This document shows positions 46,627 through 54,962 of a stretch of DNA of 64,000 nucleotides, piece by piece. The notes under the pieces are model-generated. The model saw only the letters and a program-made list of their open reading frames with translations, did not search any database and was not told the origin of the DNA. A program made the position numbers and the translations under genes. Origin of the DNA: Spongiactinospora rosea (GTDB lineage Bacteria; Actinomycetota; Actinomycetes; Streptosporangiales; Streptosporangiaceae); NCBI RefSeq assembly GCF_003315795.1, contig NZ_QMEY01000014.1:124001-188000 (forward strand), given 5' to 3'. How positions within the stretch are numbered: the stretch's first letter is position 1; every line of letters starts with the position of its first letter.

Positions 46627-48123
46627 TCAGTCCATCGTCGGGATGGTGAAACTGGCGCCCTGCCTGGTCCCCGATGGCCAGCGCGAGGTGACGGTCTTCG
46701 TGCGCGTGAAGAACCGGATGGAGTCGGTGCCGAACTGGTTCAGGTCGCCGAACATCGAGCGCTTCCAGCCGCCGAAGGAGTGGTAGGCGACGGGGACGGG
46801 GATGGGCACGTTGACGCCCACCATGCCGGTGTCCACCCGGCGGGTGAAGTCGCGCGCGGTGTCGCCGTCGCGGGTGAAGATCGCCACCCCGTTGCCGTAT
46901 TCGTGCTCGCTCGGCAGCCGCAGGGCCTGCTCGTAGTCATCGGTCCGGACCACGGACAGGACGGGGCCGAATATCTCCTCCCGGTAGATCCGCATGTCCG
47001 GGGTGACCCGATCGAACAGCGAAGGGCCGATGAAGAAGCCGCCCGGCTCGGGCGGTGCGGCCGTCCGTCCGTCCACCACCAGTTCGGCGCCCTCGGCCAC
47101 GCCGATGTCGAGGTAGCCGCGGACCCGTTCCAGGGCGTCTGCTCCGACGAGCGGGCCGAAATCGGCCGCCGGATCGTCGGAACGGCCCACGCGCAACTTC
47201 CCGATCCGGTCCACGAGCCGCTCCAGCAGCGCCTCGGCGGTGCCCTCGCCCACCGGCACGGCCACCGAGATGGCCATGCACCGCTCGCCCGCCGAACCGT
47301 ACCCGGCTCCGACCAGCGCGTCGGCCGCCTGGTCCAGATCGGCGTCCGGCATGACGATCAGGTGGTTCTTCGCGCCGCCGAAGCACTGGGCGCGTTTACC
47401 GTGGCTCGTCGCGGTCGTGTAGACCTGCTCGGCGACGGCGGTGGAGCCGACGAAACACGCCGCGGCCACGCGCGGGTCGGTGAGCAGGGTCCGCACCGTG
47501 TCCTTGGCGCCGTGGACGACGTTCAGCACGCCGGGTGGGAGGCCGGCTTCGGCGAACAGCTCGGCCAGCCGTACCGGCACCGACGGGTCGCGCTCGGAGG
47601 GCTTGAGCACGAAGGCATTGCCGCAGGCGATGGCGGGTGCCGCCTGCCACAGCGGGATCATGGCCGGGAAGTTGAACGGCGTGATCCCCGCGACGACGCC
47701 CAGCGGCTGCCGCATCGAGTACACATCGATGCCGCCGCCCGCGTTGTCGGTGAACTCGCCCTTGAGCAGGTGGGGGATGCCGGCGGCGAACTCGACCACC
47801 TCCAGGCCGCGCTGGAGGTCGCCGTGGGCGTCGGCGATGGTCTTGCCGTGCTCGGCGGAGAGCAGCCGGGCCAGGGACTCGCGCTCGGCCTGCGCCAGCC
47901 GGAGGAATTCCAGCAGTACGCGCGCGCGGCGCTGCGGGTTCCAGGACGCCCAGCCGGGCTGGGCCGCGGTGGCATCGGCGATCGCCGCCCTGGCCTCCTC
48001 TGCGGATGCCAGCGGGACTCTCGCCTGGACCTGGCCGGTGTTGGGGTCGTGTACCTCACCGTAGGCTCCCGAAGAGCCGGAGAGGTGTTCGCCGCCGATG
48101 AAGTGGGTCAACTCGCGGATCAT
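46627..48123 (-). CDS. mmsA: Methylmalonate/malonate-semialdehyde dehydrogenase (CoA-acylating)
   Basis: This 498-residue aldehyde dehydrogenase shows FNFPAMIPLWQAAPAIACGN, typical of MmsA, and the catalytic Cys in SAGERCMAIS, while the usual general-base Glu is replaced (QCFGGAKNHL), as in CoA-acylating MmsA. It converts methylmalonate semialdehyde to propionyl-CoA or malonate semialdehyde to acetyl-CoA. It is the first gene after a cobalamin riboswitch and heads a five-gene coupled operon. Confidence 0.94.
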   Translation of the reverse strand: MIRELTHFIGGEHLSGSSGAYGEVHDPNTGQVQARVPLASAEEARAAIADATAAQPGWASWNPQRRARVLLEFLRLAQAERESLARLLSAEHGKTIADAHGDLQRGLEVVEFAAGIPHLLKGEFTDNAGGGIDVYSMRQPLGVVAGITPFNFPAMIPLWQAAPAIACGNAFVLKPSERDPSVPVRLAELFAEAGLPPGVLNVVHGAKDTVRTLLTDPRVAAACFVGSTAVAEQVYTTATSHGKRAQCFGGAKNHLIVMPDADLDQAADALVGAGYGSAGERCMAISVAVPVGEGTAEALLERLVDRIGKLRVGRSDDPAADFGPLVGADALERVRGYLDIGVAEGAELVVDGRTAAPPEPGGFFIGPSLFDRVTPDMRIYREEIFGPVLSVVRTDDYEQALRLPSEHEYGNGVAIFTRDGDTARDFTRRVDTGMVGVNVPIPVPVAYHSFGGWKRSMFGDLNQFGTDSIRFFTRTKTVTSRWPSGTRQGASFTIPTMD

Positions 48124-48282
48124 GCATGCCTGCTTTCACCAGGTGGATCCGAGGACGGGCACGCGGGATGAGCGTGCGGGCGACGGGTCAGCGGCTGATC
48201 GCCGCCGTCATGGTCGGATCACCTGGGTCGCGGGCGCGTTCCGATGCCATGCGTGTTCGCTCCATCCTCGTGGACAACACTG

Positions 48283-48437
48283 CCTGACCCGCGGCCGGTA
48301 TCCTGACTCCCGGATCAGCGCACGTCATCCGGCCTTCCCGGCTGTCGCCAGTGGCACTGTCGAGCGATGACGCACATCCCCGGTCACAGTGGCGGGACCG
48401 TGCCGGATTCACACCGGCTTCCCTGCACCGCGGGCGT
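48283..48437 (-). promoter_or_regulatory. Cobalamin riboswitch before mmsA operon
   Basis: On the minus strand the landmarks run GGGAAGCCGGTGTGAATCCG, ACGGTCCCGCCACTGTGACC, GTGCCACTGGCGACAG, CCGGGAAGGCCGGATGACG and the B12 box CCGGGAGTCAGGATACCGG. The switch lies about 160 bp upstream of mmsA with no complete gene between. Nearest-gene assignment makes it the control for the five-gene operon. Confidence 0.92.
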
Positions 48438-48445
48438 TCACTGCT

Positions 48446-48480
48446 GAAAATATAGTTGGACGTCCTAGTAAGTCCAGTCC
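48446..48480 (-). promoter_or_regulatory. Candidate promoter and operator for mmsA operon
   Basis: Just upstream of the riboswitch, on the minus strand, a TATATT box lies next to an inverted repeat with arms TGGAC and GTCCA ten bases apart (48457-48476) and a GGACGTCC palindrome inside it. This could bind a second regulator, for example one sensing an acyl-CoA. Confidence 0.4.
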
Positions 48481-48611
48481 CTCGGTGGGCCGCTTGCGGG
48501 GCGCGCTGTGCTGGTCGGCCGGCAGGACGGCTCGGCAGGACGGCTTATTGCCTGGCCGGACACCGCGACGCCGCCAACAACGCTCCTGAACGACACCATC
48601 TGTACCGACCC

Positions 48612-49013
48612 ATGGGAGCACCTGGTCGCGACGCCGAGATCACGGCCATGCGCCGGCAGCATTCCACCCTCCAGCCCGCGGCCGGACTGATCGTCTTCCA
48701 TACCCGCCTCGGACTGACCATGATCGACCTCATAGAGGGCCTCGGTGAGAGGGCGTCAATCATCGCCCGGCTCATCGACACCGTCTTGGCCGCTGGTGAC
48801 GGCTACGCGGCGCGGGACCTGCTCGCCCATCAGGCATGCCGCGCAGCGCTCACACCAGCCCAGCAGAACACGCTCAGCGCGGCCATCGAGACGGCCGGCC
48901 TGGGCACCGGCGTCATCCCCGAGCCGCTCATGAGTGACCTTCACGCCGCAGTGGAACTGAGCGCGACACGGACCGCAGCGCACTTCGGTACCCGGCTACG
49001 CCCGGCTCGTTGA
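48612..49013 (+). CDS. Hypothetical protein
   Basis: The 133-residue frame has codon usage like real genes of this DNA and encodes a helical protein (IEGLGERASIIARLIDTVLA, LAHQACRAALTPAQQNTLSA). An internal ATG at 48648 is another possible start. I recognise no family. It lies between the mmsA promoter and the IS3 element, and sequence after its stop (to 49125) looks like a further truncated coding piece. Confidence 0.45.
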   Translation: MGAPGRDAEITAMRRQHSTLQPAAGLIVFHTRLGLTMIDLIEGLGERASIIARLIDTVLAAGDGYAARDLLAHQACRAALTPAQQNTLSAAIETAGLGTGVIPEPLMSDLHAAVELSATRTAAHFGTRLRPAR

Positions 49014-49145
49014 TCGCCAGAGCGGGATGGCCGGTGCGACGCGCTGCCGCTCGGGCTGCCGCACGAGGAGTTCGCGCGGGCGGTCAACGTGCTGACCGTC
49101 AAGAACGGGCCTTCCCCCACGGAAGTGGACACGCGTTGGGGTGTG

Positions 49146-50045
49146 TCATGCAGCCAGGGACACCCTAGCTGATCTTTCCTCGTGTAGACGTTCGTAGGCA
49201 GTCGGGCTGAGCTGCCCGTTGGCCGAGTGCCTCCTTCGGGTGTTGTACCGGGTGAGCCAGCGAAAGACCGTGCGGCGGCAGGTGGCGGCATCGCCGTAGT
49301 GGCGCTCGCCCTGGAGCGTCTCTCGTTTGAGGGAGGCGTGGAAGCTCTCGCAGGCGGCGTTGTCGGCGCTGGTTCCGACGGCTCCCATGGACTGGGTGAC
49401 ACCCAGCGCGTGGCAGAGGACGGCGTAGTCCTTGGAGGTGTACTGCGCTCCATGATCGCTGTGGAAGATCGAGTCGGTCAGGCCACCGCGGGTCGCCGCA
49501 GCCATCCTCAGTGCGTCGGCGACCAAGTCGGTGCGCATGTGGTCGGCGATCGACCAGCCCACCAGCCGGCGGCTGAAGCAGTCCAGGACAGTCGCCAGGT
49601 AGAGAAACTCCCCGTCGCCGAGGGGCAGGTAGGTGATGTCGCCCAAGTACTTACAGCCCGGCTCGGTAGCGGTGAAATCCCGCTTGAACAGGTCCGGCAC
49701 CGGCGTGGCCGACGGCTCGAGGATGGTGGTGCGTACGCGCCGACGCAGACGCAGCCCAACGATGGCGAACTTCCGCATCACCCGCGCGACACGTTTCTCG
49801 TTGATCGTCATACCCTGCTCGCGCAGTTCGGCGGTGATCCGCGGTGATCCGTAGGTGCCGTCGAGGTCGGCGTGGACCGTCCGGATCTGTTCGGCCAGCG
49901 CCTGGTCGGCGGCCTCGCGGGCGGCGCGGGCCTGGGCGCCGTCGCGCCACTTGTGGTAGCTGGCCCGATTCAGGCCAAGCACCTGGCACAACCGCTTCAC
50001 CCCGAAGGTGTCGGCATGGTCGCAGACGAACTGGAAGCGGTTCAC
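49146..50045 (-). CDS. IS3-family transposase OrfB
   Basis: From the GTG at 50045 the product has 299 residues. It begins VNRFQFVCDHADTFGVKRLC and has the rve core with Asp in YLGDITYLPLGDGEF, Asp in FHSDHGAQYTS and Glu in AACESFHASLKRE. It is the catalytic part of the IS3 transposase, normally made by frameshift from OrfA. The group II intron ends seven bases before its start, so it needs splicing for OrfA-OrfB fusion. Confidence 0.88.
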   Translation of the reverse strand: MNRFQFVCDHADTFGVKRLCQVLGLNRASYHKWRDGAQARAAREAADQALAEQIRTVHADLDGTYGSPRITAELREQGMTINEKRVARVMRKFAIVGLRLRRRVRTTILEPSATPVPDLFKRDFTATEPGCKYLGDITYLPLGDGEFLYLATVLDCFSRRLVGWSIADHMRTDLVADALRMAAATRGGLTDSIFHSDHGAQYTSKDYAVLCHALGVTQSMGAVGTSADNAACESFHASLKRETLQGERHYGDAATCRRTVFRWLTRYNTRRRHSANGQLSPTAYERLHEERSARVSLAA

Positions 50046-50051
50046 CAGTGC

Positions 50052-52232
50052 GTAAGGTCGGCCCGGAGCGCGGTGCCGGTCTTGCGACCGGTCCGTTTCT
50101 CCGGACCGCCTTCCGAACCCGGCGTACCCGTCTCCGAGTACCGGGCTCTCCACGGATGCTGCCGTCTAATGGGCTGGTTGAACCCATGGGCTGGGGATAC
50201 GCGCGCCGCGATAGCGATACCGGGTGACCGGGATCTTCTCGATGCCGCGCCAGGTGACCCCGTTCGCCGAGAACGGCAGCCATCGCCCAGTGGGCGTGGT
50301 GTGCCGTCGGCGAAACTCCTTCCAGCTCCAGCGATGCCGCTGGCGCAGTAACCTGGCCAGCCTCCACCAGGTGAAGGCGTCCAGGTTGGCGAACACGCGC
50401 TTGGCGATCGCATGCTGGAAGTAGAACGCCCATCCGCCCATGACCCGGTTCAGCTGGGCCAGCAGGGCGTCCAGATTCAACGGTGAGGTCTTGCGGGTCA
50501 GCGCACGAATCTTCGCCTTCAGCCGCCGGATCGGGTCCTTGGCGATGAAGGTGTAAACGTGCCAGGTATTCGTGCCTCGCTTGCGGCGCCACTGGATGTG
50601 AAACCCCAGGAAATCGAACCCCTCGCTCATGTGCACGATCCGGGTCTTGGCCGATGACAGCCGTAACCCCATCGGGGCCAGCACCTGAGCGATCTTTTCG
50701 CGCACCTGGTGGACATGCTCTTCGGAGCCGTTGACCAGGACGACGAAGTCGTCCGCGTAGCGGACGATGCGCCAGGTCGCGGCCCCTTTGGCCCGCAGAG
50801 TGGTCCTCCGTTTCGGGGAGGAGAACACCCCGCCCGGCCGCCACGGCCCGTGCAGATGCTCATCGAGCACCGACAGCGCGATGTTGGCCAGCAATGGAGA
50901 GATGATCCCGCCCTGCGGTGTCCCGGCAGGCGTGTCCTGGCGTTCACCGAGTTCGGTCATGATCCCGGCCTTGAGAAACGCCTTGATCAGAGCCAGGACC
51001 TTCTTGTCCTTGATCCGGTCACGGACACGGTCCATCAGCGCGGCGTGATCGATATCGTCGAAACACGCCGCAATGTCCGCATCCAGCACCCAGCGATACC
51101 CGTGGGTGCCCATGTGCTGGATCTCGGCAATCGCATCCTGAGCTCGTCGCCGAGGCCGAAATCCATAAGAGACCGGCAGGAAGCCGGCCTCGAAAATGGG
51201 CTCCAGCACCAGTTTGAGCGCCGCCTGGACGACCCGGTCGGCGATCACGGGAATGCCCAGCCGCCGCACCTTCCCGGCCCTGCCCGGCTTGGGAATCAGC
51301 CTCTCCCGCACCGGCAACGGCCGGAACGCACCCGTCTTGAGCTGAGTGCGCAGGTCATCCAGGAAGCCCGAAAGGCCGATCCGCTCCTGGACATCGGCGG
51401 CGGTCACACCGTCCACGCCCGCGGTCCGGCCACCCCGGTTGCCCGCCACCCGGTCGAACGCCACCTGCAGCGTCGCCGGGTCATGCACGAAATTGAACAG
51501 GTCCTCGAACCGGCGGCCAGGATCGGCCGCCGCCCAACGGTGAAGCTTGGCCTGCATCTCCGATACCCGCCGACCAGGCCCCAACGGGACCTGATCTGGC
51601 CAGGCGCTCCCATTCGGGGGCGCATCTTTCGGCATTACAGCCTCCAGGTCTTCTCGCTTCCGCTGCCGCCCTTCCCCAAGTGGCCGGCTCTCCCGGCCTC
51701 GAAGTACTATGGCGGCTCCGCCCCACCCGGCCCATTCGGCGGTCGATGCGCCTATCCCACGCGCCGAGCTGGCGGCTCATCTCGCGGGAGCTGGAACCGG
51801 GTGGTTCCCGTGTTCGCTGTGATCCGCTCGGCGAAGGAGGAGCCCGCCTGCATCCCTGCGGCATCGCCATGAGTACGCCGTGGGCCTTCCTCATGGCCTC
51901 CCCGGACGGCAGAGACAAACCATCCCAGGAGTTCCCCGGACCACCACACCGGTGGCGGGTGCGCGCCGCTCCCGGCCCCTATCCACCAGGTTCGAGCCGG
52001 TCTCGCATTGAGGGACGTAATGACGACGGTTCCTCGCGTACTCCTTTCCGCCTTGCTCACCGGACCCGCACCATCTGGCAGTACTGGCACGTCCCGGCTT
52101 CGTCAGGGCCGCTTGCCACCTTCCCCGGCATCACCCGGACCAGGCTGCCCTCAGCTTCCCCGCCCTGCCACGACAGGACGGACGACAAAGGTCTTCCACC
52201 TTCGTACGGACCATCAACGCCTCACGGCGCAC
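50052..52232 (-). mobile_element. Group II intron (2181 nt)
   Basis: On the minus strand the intron starts with GTGCGCC (first base 52232), matching the GUGYG rule, and ends in CCTTAC (last base 50052), matching the AY rule. A 34-base domain V lies at 50115-50148 (starts GAGCCCGG, ends CCGGGTTC). Joining the exons gives GAGAC|GCACTGGTGA, which reads Glu-Thr-His-Trp-stop, the expected OrfA end, overlapping the OrfB start. Confidence 0.85.
50166..51635 (-). CDS. ltrA: Group II intron reverse transcriptase/maturase
   Basis: The 489-residue multifunctional protein has the RT domains in order, with DIAACFDDIDH, TPQGGIISPLLANIAL and the catalytic YADDFVVL, then a maturase (X/GIIM) region (LNRVMGGWAFYFQHA, then RLARLLRQRHRW). 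No HNH endonuclease domain follows, so retrohoming would depend on another way of priming. It lies fully inside the intron, which it helps to splice and move. Confidence 0.95.
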   Translation of the reverse strand: MPKDAPPNGSAWPDQVPLGPGRRVSEMQAKLHRWAAADPGRRFEDLFNFVHDPATLQVAFDRVAGNRGGRTAGVDGVTAADVQERIGLSGFLDDLRTQLKTGAFRPLPVRERLIPKPGRAGKVRRLGIPVIADRVVQAALKLVLEPIFEAGFLPVSYGFRPRRRAQDAIAEIQHMGTHGYRWVLDADIAACFDDIDHAALMDRVRDRIKDKKVLALIKAFLKAGIMTELGERQDTPAGTPQGGIISPLLANIALSVLDEHLHGPWRPGGVFSSPKRRTTLRAKGAATWRIVRYADDFVVLVNGSEEHVHQVREKIAQVLAPMGLRLSSAKTRIVHMSEGFDFLGFHIQWRRKRGTNTWHVYTFIAKDPIRRLKAKIRALTRKTSPLNLDALLAQLNRVMGGWAFYFQHAIAKRVFANLDAFTWWRLARLLRQRHRWSWKEFRRRHTTPTGRWLPFSANGVTWRGIEKIPVTRYRYRGARIPSPWVQPAH

Positions 52233-52579
52233 GTCTCCCCGGCGAAATACTTGGCCGCCTTGCGCAGGATGTCGCGTTCGGTGGTGAGCTTCTTCTCGCT
52301 GGCCTCGAGCTCGCGCACTCGGGCTTCCAACTGGGCGATCCGCTCGGCGGCCTCATCGGCCGCGCCGGCGGGCTGTTGACTCCGGGCGGTGGTCGAGCCG
52401 GTCGGCGGTCTACCCGGTGCCTCACCGCGCTGAGCACGCGCTCGTACCACCCACTCGCGCAGGCTGCCCCTACTCACTGCCAGGTCGGCGGCGATGCCCT
52501 TGTAGGTCGCCCCGGGTGTGGACTCGTACAAGGCCACGGCATCGGCCCTGAACTCGTCGCTGTAGTCCTTCAACGCCAT
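52233..52579 (-). CDS. IS3-family transposase OrfA (first exon)
   Basis: From the ATG at 52579 the frame encodes a helix-turn-helix of IS3 OrfA type (KDYSDEFRADAVALYESTPG, then AVSRGSLREWVVRARAQ) and a leucine-zipper-like segment (IAQLEARVRELEASEKKL). It reaches the intron at AKYFAGET. Unspliced, it reads four codons into the intron and stops at 52214; spliced, it ends THW. Confidence 0.85.
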
Positions 52580-52634
52580 CGGCGGTCTTCTCGCTTCCTC
52601 TGGATCAAGCAAGATCCAGTATCAGCGTGTCCAC

Positions 52635-52778
52635 CACTTGGGGGGAGTTCCCCTTCGCCGCTCCCTGTCGCAGCTGTTCAGAGGCCGTCAGTACGCACTT
52701 GATAAACCTTGGGCGGAGTTCCTGCGGGAGGAGGCCTACCTGTTCGACACTCTGACATGCTGCGGCAGAGGTGCATGA
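52635..52778 (+). pseudogene. Truncated coding fragment next to IS3
   Basis: Starting at the IS3 end, a plus-strand frame reads LFRGRQYALDKPWAEFLREE followed by AYLFDTLTCCGRGA and a stop. It has no start codon of its own and looks like the 3' end of a gene cut by the insertion. The family is not recognised. Confidence 0.3.
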
Positions 52779-52885
52779 TGACAAGCTCCACTACCGACAT
52801 GTGCCAGTGGAGGACTGTCTGGGGTACGGGGTGCCCTCGGGCCTTCGTAGTGGTCGATCTAGCGGTGACCGGAGAACTCCATGGG

Positions 52886-52968
52886 TGGGCGAGGAGGGAT
52901 TTGAACCCTCACGTCCTTTCGAACACGCGGACCTGAACCGTCCGCGTCTGCCGTTCCGCCACCCGCCC
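52886..52968 (-). tRNA. tRNA-Leu (anticodon CAG)
   Basis: The 83-base sequence folds as a class II tRNA: acceptor strands GGGCGGG (5') and CTCGCCC (3') with discriminator A, a T-arm with GGTTCAAATC, a long variable arm and anticodon loop TTCAGGT with CAG at 52933-52935. The CCA end is not encoded as such. Confidence 0.93.
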
Positions 52969-53222
52969 TTGTGGGTGCGGAAAAACAGTAGCACGGAAGG
53001 CGTCATGGGGTGATCCAGATTCCCTTGCATTCATCCCTTCGCATCGGCCCAAGGTGCTCGGTGGCAAGGGCCGACGGAGTCGGTCCGCGGCAGTTTCCTG
53101 AGTCAACCTGAGCACGTGGCCCGACGTCAGGAACCCCACTCTTCCGTAACGGTAAGTATCGATATGTCTACCTCTAGTGAATTCTGGGGGAGTCGTTCCT
53201 GATAGCGGAAGGAGAGCGTTTC

Positions 53223-53525
53223 GTGTCCATGATCCAGACCGGGGTCGTCGAGCTGGGCTCCGACGATCCGGTCGAGACGGCCAGCGGTAACACGTCCACC
53301 TTCACCCGCGTCACCTTTCCCACCCCGTTCCCGGCCGGGTCCCAGGTGATCGTCTTGCCGTTCGCGCAGACGTTCAACGGCTCCGACCCGCCCGGCATCC
53401 GCATCGCCGACGTCAACGAGCAGGGCTTCCTGATCCGCCTGAACGAGGTCCTGGTCACCGGCTCGGTCAAGAGCAACGGCGTCCACGCCGTGGAGACCAT
53501 CGGCTGGCTCGCCTCCACCGTGTGA
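53223..53525 (+). CDS. H-type lectin-like small protein
   Basis: The 100-residue protein, starting with GTG after GGAAGGAGAG, is predicted to be a beta-sandwich. The pattern VTFPTPFPAGSQVIVLPFAQ, then VNEQGFLIRLNEVL and VETIGWLAS resembles H-type lectin domains, which bind sugars such as GalNAc as hexamers in eukaryotes. No signal peptide is seen, so it would be cytosolic unless exported otherwise. It stands alone between a tRNA and an IS110 element. Confidence 0.6.
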   Translation: MSMIQTGVVELGSDDPVETASGNTSTFTRVTFPTPFPAGSQVIVLPFAQTFNGSDPPGIRIADVNEQGFLIRLNEVLVTGSVKSNGVHAVETIGWLASTV

Positions 53526-53759
53526 CCACACCCCGCCGAGCAGATCACCCCCGCGTCTCCGGCCCGGCATACGCCCGCTGTCCATCGGCTGCGCTCGCAC
53601 GATCGTGAGTGCTCGCCGGTGAAGCCTTGCCGGTCGGACTCTCGCGGGGGTCCGCCCTGTTCCGGTGCGCGGCGAGAACCCTGGTGCTCCGGTGGCAAGG
53701 TGACCCGGACCGCAGCGAGCGCCAGCGAGTGAGGACCGGAAGCGCCGCGGCAGCCCTCT

Positions 53760-54962
53760 TTAAGCGGCATTCGCGCGGTGCCGGGCGTGATGAACGGCGG
53801 GATCATACGGTGTGCCGTCGCGGAAGCAGGCGAACATAATCCGTAGCCAGCCGCGGCCGAGGATGCGGACGGCTTGGGGGTGTCGCTTGCCGCGGTCTCG
53901 GGCGCGCCGGTAGAGGCCGGCGGCCCAGGGATCGTCGTGGCGGCTGTTGTCGGCGAAGGTGTGCAGTGCCTTGCGGGCGGCGCGGTTGGCGGCGTGCCGG
54001 AATCCGACCGCGTGGACCTTGCCGCTGGCCCGGGTGACCGGGGCCATACCGGCCTCGGCGGTGAGCTGCTCGGCGGTCAGGCCGCGTTCCAGCATCGGGC
54101 CGACCTCGCCGATGATCTGGGCGAGATTGACGATGCCGACCCGGGGCAGTGCCCGGAACAGCTCAGCGTACGGGTGATCGTGCAAGACCTGCTTGATCGC
54201 CGCTTCCAGCGTCTTGATGGCCTGCACGATGGCGCGGACCTGGCCGGCCTGGGTCCCGACCAGCGTGGCGATGATCTCGGCGCTGATCCGGCTGGCGGCG
54301 GCCGGTGCCGACCGCAGCCGCTGGATAAGGTCGGCGCCGCTCTTGCCGCCGCTGTAGCCGTGACGGCGCAGGAAGGCGTCCAGCCGGGCGGGGGTGAGCG
54401 TGGCGGCGGCCTGGGGAGTGGGGTAGCGCTCCAGGAACGCCAGGGAGATGTCCGCCTCGATGGTGGCGAACAGCCGGGTCGCTCCCGGCCAGTGCGCTTC
54501 CAGCAACGCGCGGAGCTGGTTGGTCAGGCTGGTGCGGGTGGCGACCAGGTCGCTGCGCTGCCGCGACAGCGCCTGAAGCTCCAGCGTCTTGGGATGGGTG
54601 GGGGTGAGGGTCCGCAGGTAATGGCCGTCGGTACGGACCAGGTCGGCGAGCATGAAGCTGTCGGCGCTGTCGGTTTTAGCGCGGGAGGCTCCCCACCGGG
54701 GACGCATCGCGGTGAACATACCCGGGTGGATGGGCACGATCGGGTGCCCGGCCGCCAGCAGCCGATCGACGACCAGGCCCTTGCTGGTCTCGATCGCCAC
54801 CCGCAGTTCGGCGGGGTCGCCGTAGTCGGCCAGGCGGCGCAGCGTGGAGGTGATCCCGGCCTCGGTGTGCGGGAGTGTCCAACGGGCCGCTTTCGCGCCG
54901 CGGGCGTCGAGTACCGTCACCGAGTGCGTCCGGCCGCCCCAGTCCCAGCCCACCGTGTGCAA
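53760..54962 (-). CDS. IS110-family transposase
   Basis: The 400-residue protein is full length. The N-terminal DEDD domain shows GWDWGGRTHSVTVLD, AIETSKGLVVDRLL and AKTDSADSFMLADL. The C-terminal Tnp_20 domain follows (LPRVGIVNLAQIIGEVGP, then EAGMAPVTRASGKVHAV, with the catalytic Ser region). IS110 enzymes use a bridge RNA from the non-coding ends to choose target and donor. The element ends were not determined. Confidence 0.92.
   Translation of the reverse strand: MHTVGWDWGGRTHSVTVLDARGAKAARWTLPHTEAGITSTLRRLADYGDPAELRVAIETSKGLVVDRLLAAGHPIVPIHPGMFTAMRPRWGASRAKTDSADSFMLADLVRTDGHYLRTLTPTHPKTLELQALSRQRSDLVATRTSLTNQLRALLEAHWPGATRLFATIEADISLAFLERYPTPQAAATLTPARLDAFLRRHGYSGGKSGADLIQRLRSAPAAASRISAEIIATLVGTQAGQVRAIVQAIKTLEAAIKQVLHDHPYAELFRALPRVGIVNLAQIIGEVGPMLERGLTAEQLTAEAGMAPVTRASGKVHAVGFRHAANRAARKALHTFADNSRHDDPWAAGLYRRARDRGKRHPQAVRILGRGWLRIMFACFRDGTPYDPAVHHARHRANAA

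Larger units (their letters stand above)
49126..52633 (-). mobile_element. IS3-family element interrupted by a group II intron
   Basis: Terminal TGGACACGC (49126-49134) and its inverse GCGTGTCCA (52625-52633) bound a unit with OrfA and OrfB of the IS3 family on the minus strand. Without the 2181-base intron the element would be about 1327 bp, normal for IS3. A clear target duplication is not visible; the flanks (GGAAG on the left, CCACT on the right) differ. Confidence 0.8.

Noticed and set aside
48188-48412. 74-codon frame within the mmsA riboswitch leader
   Set aside because: It lies over the conserved riboswitch bases, which explain the sequence without any protein. A short leader peptide cannot be excluded but has no support.
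49121-52638. Target-site duplication for the IS3 element
   Set aside because: The bases next to the two ends (GGAAG and CCACT) do not match, so none is reported.
52886-52968. tRNA-Leu as the attachment site of the AICE
   Set aside because: The integrase gene is at the far right edge and AICE integrases normally lie next to their tRNA site, so the site is expected beyond 64000. No second copy of the tRNA 3' end was seen near the integrase within the window.
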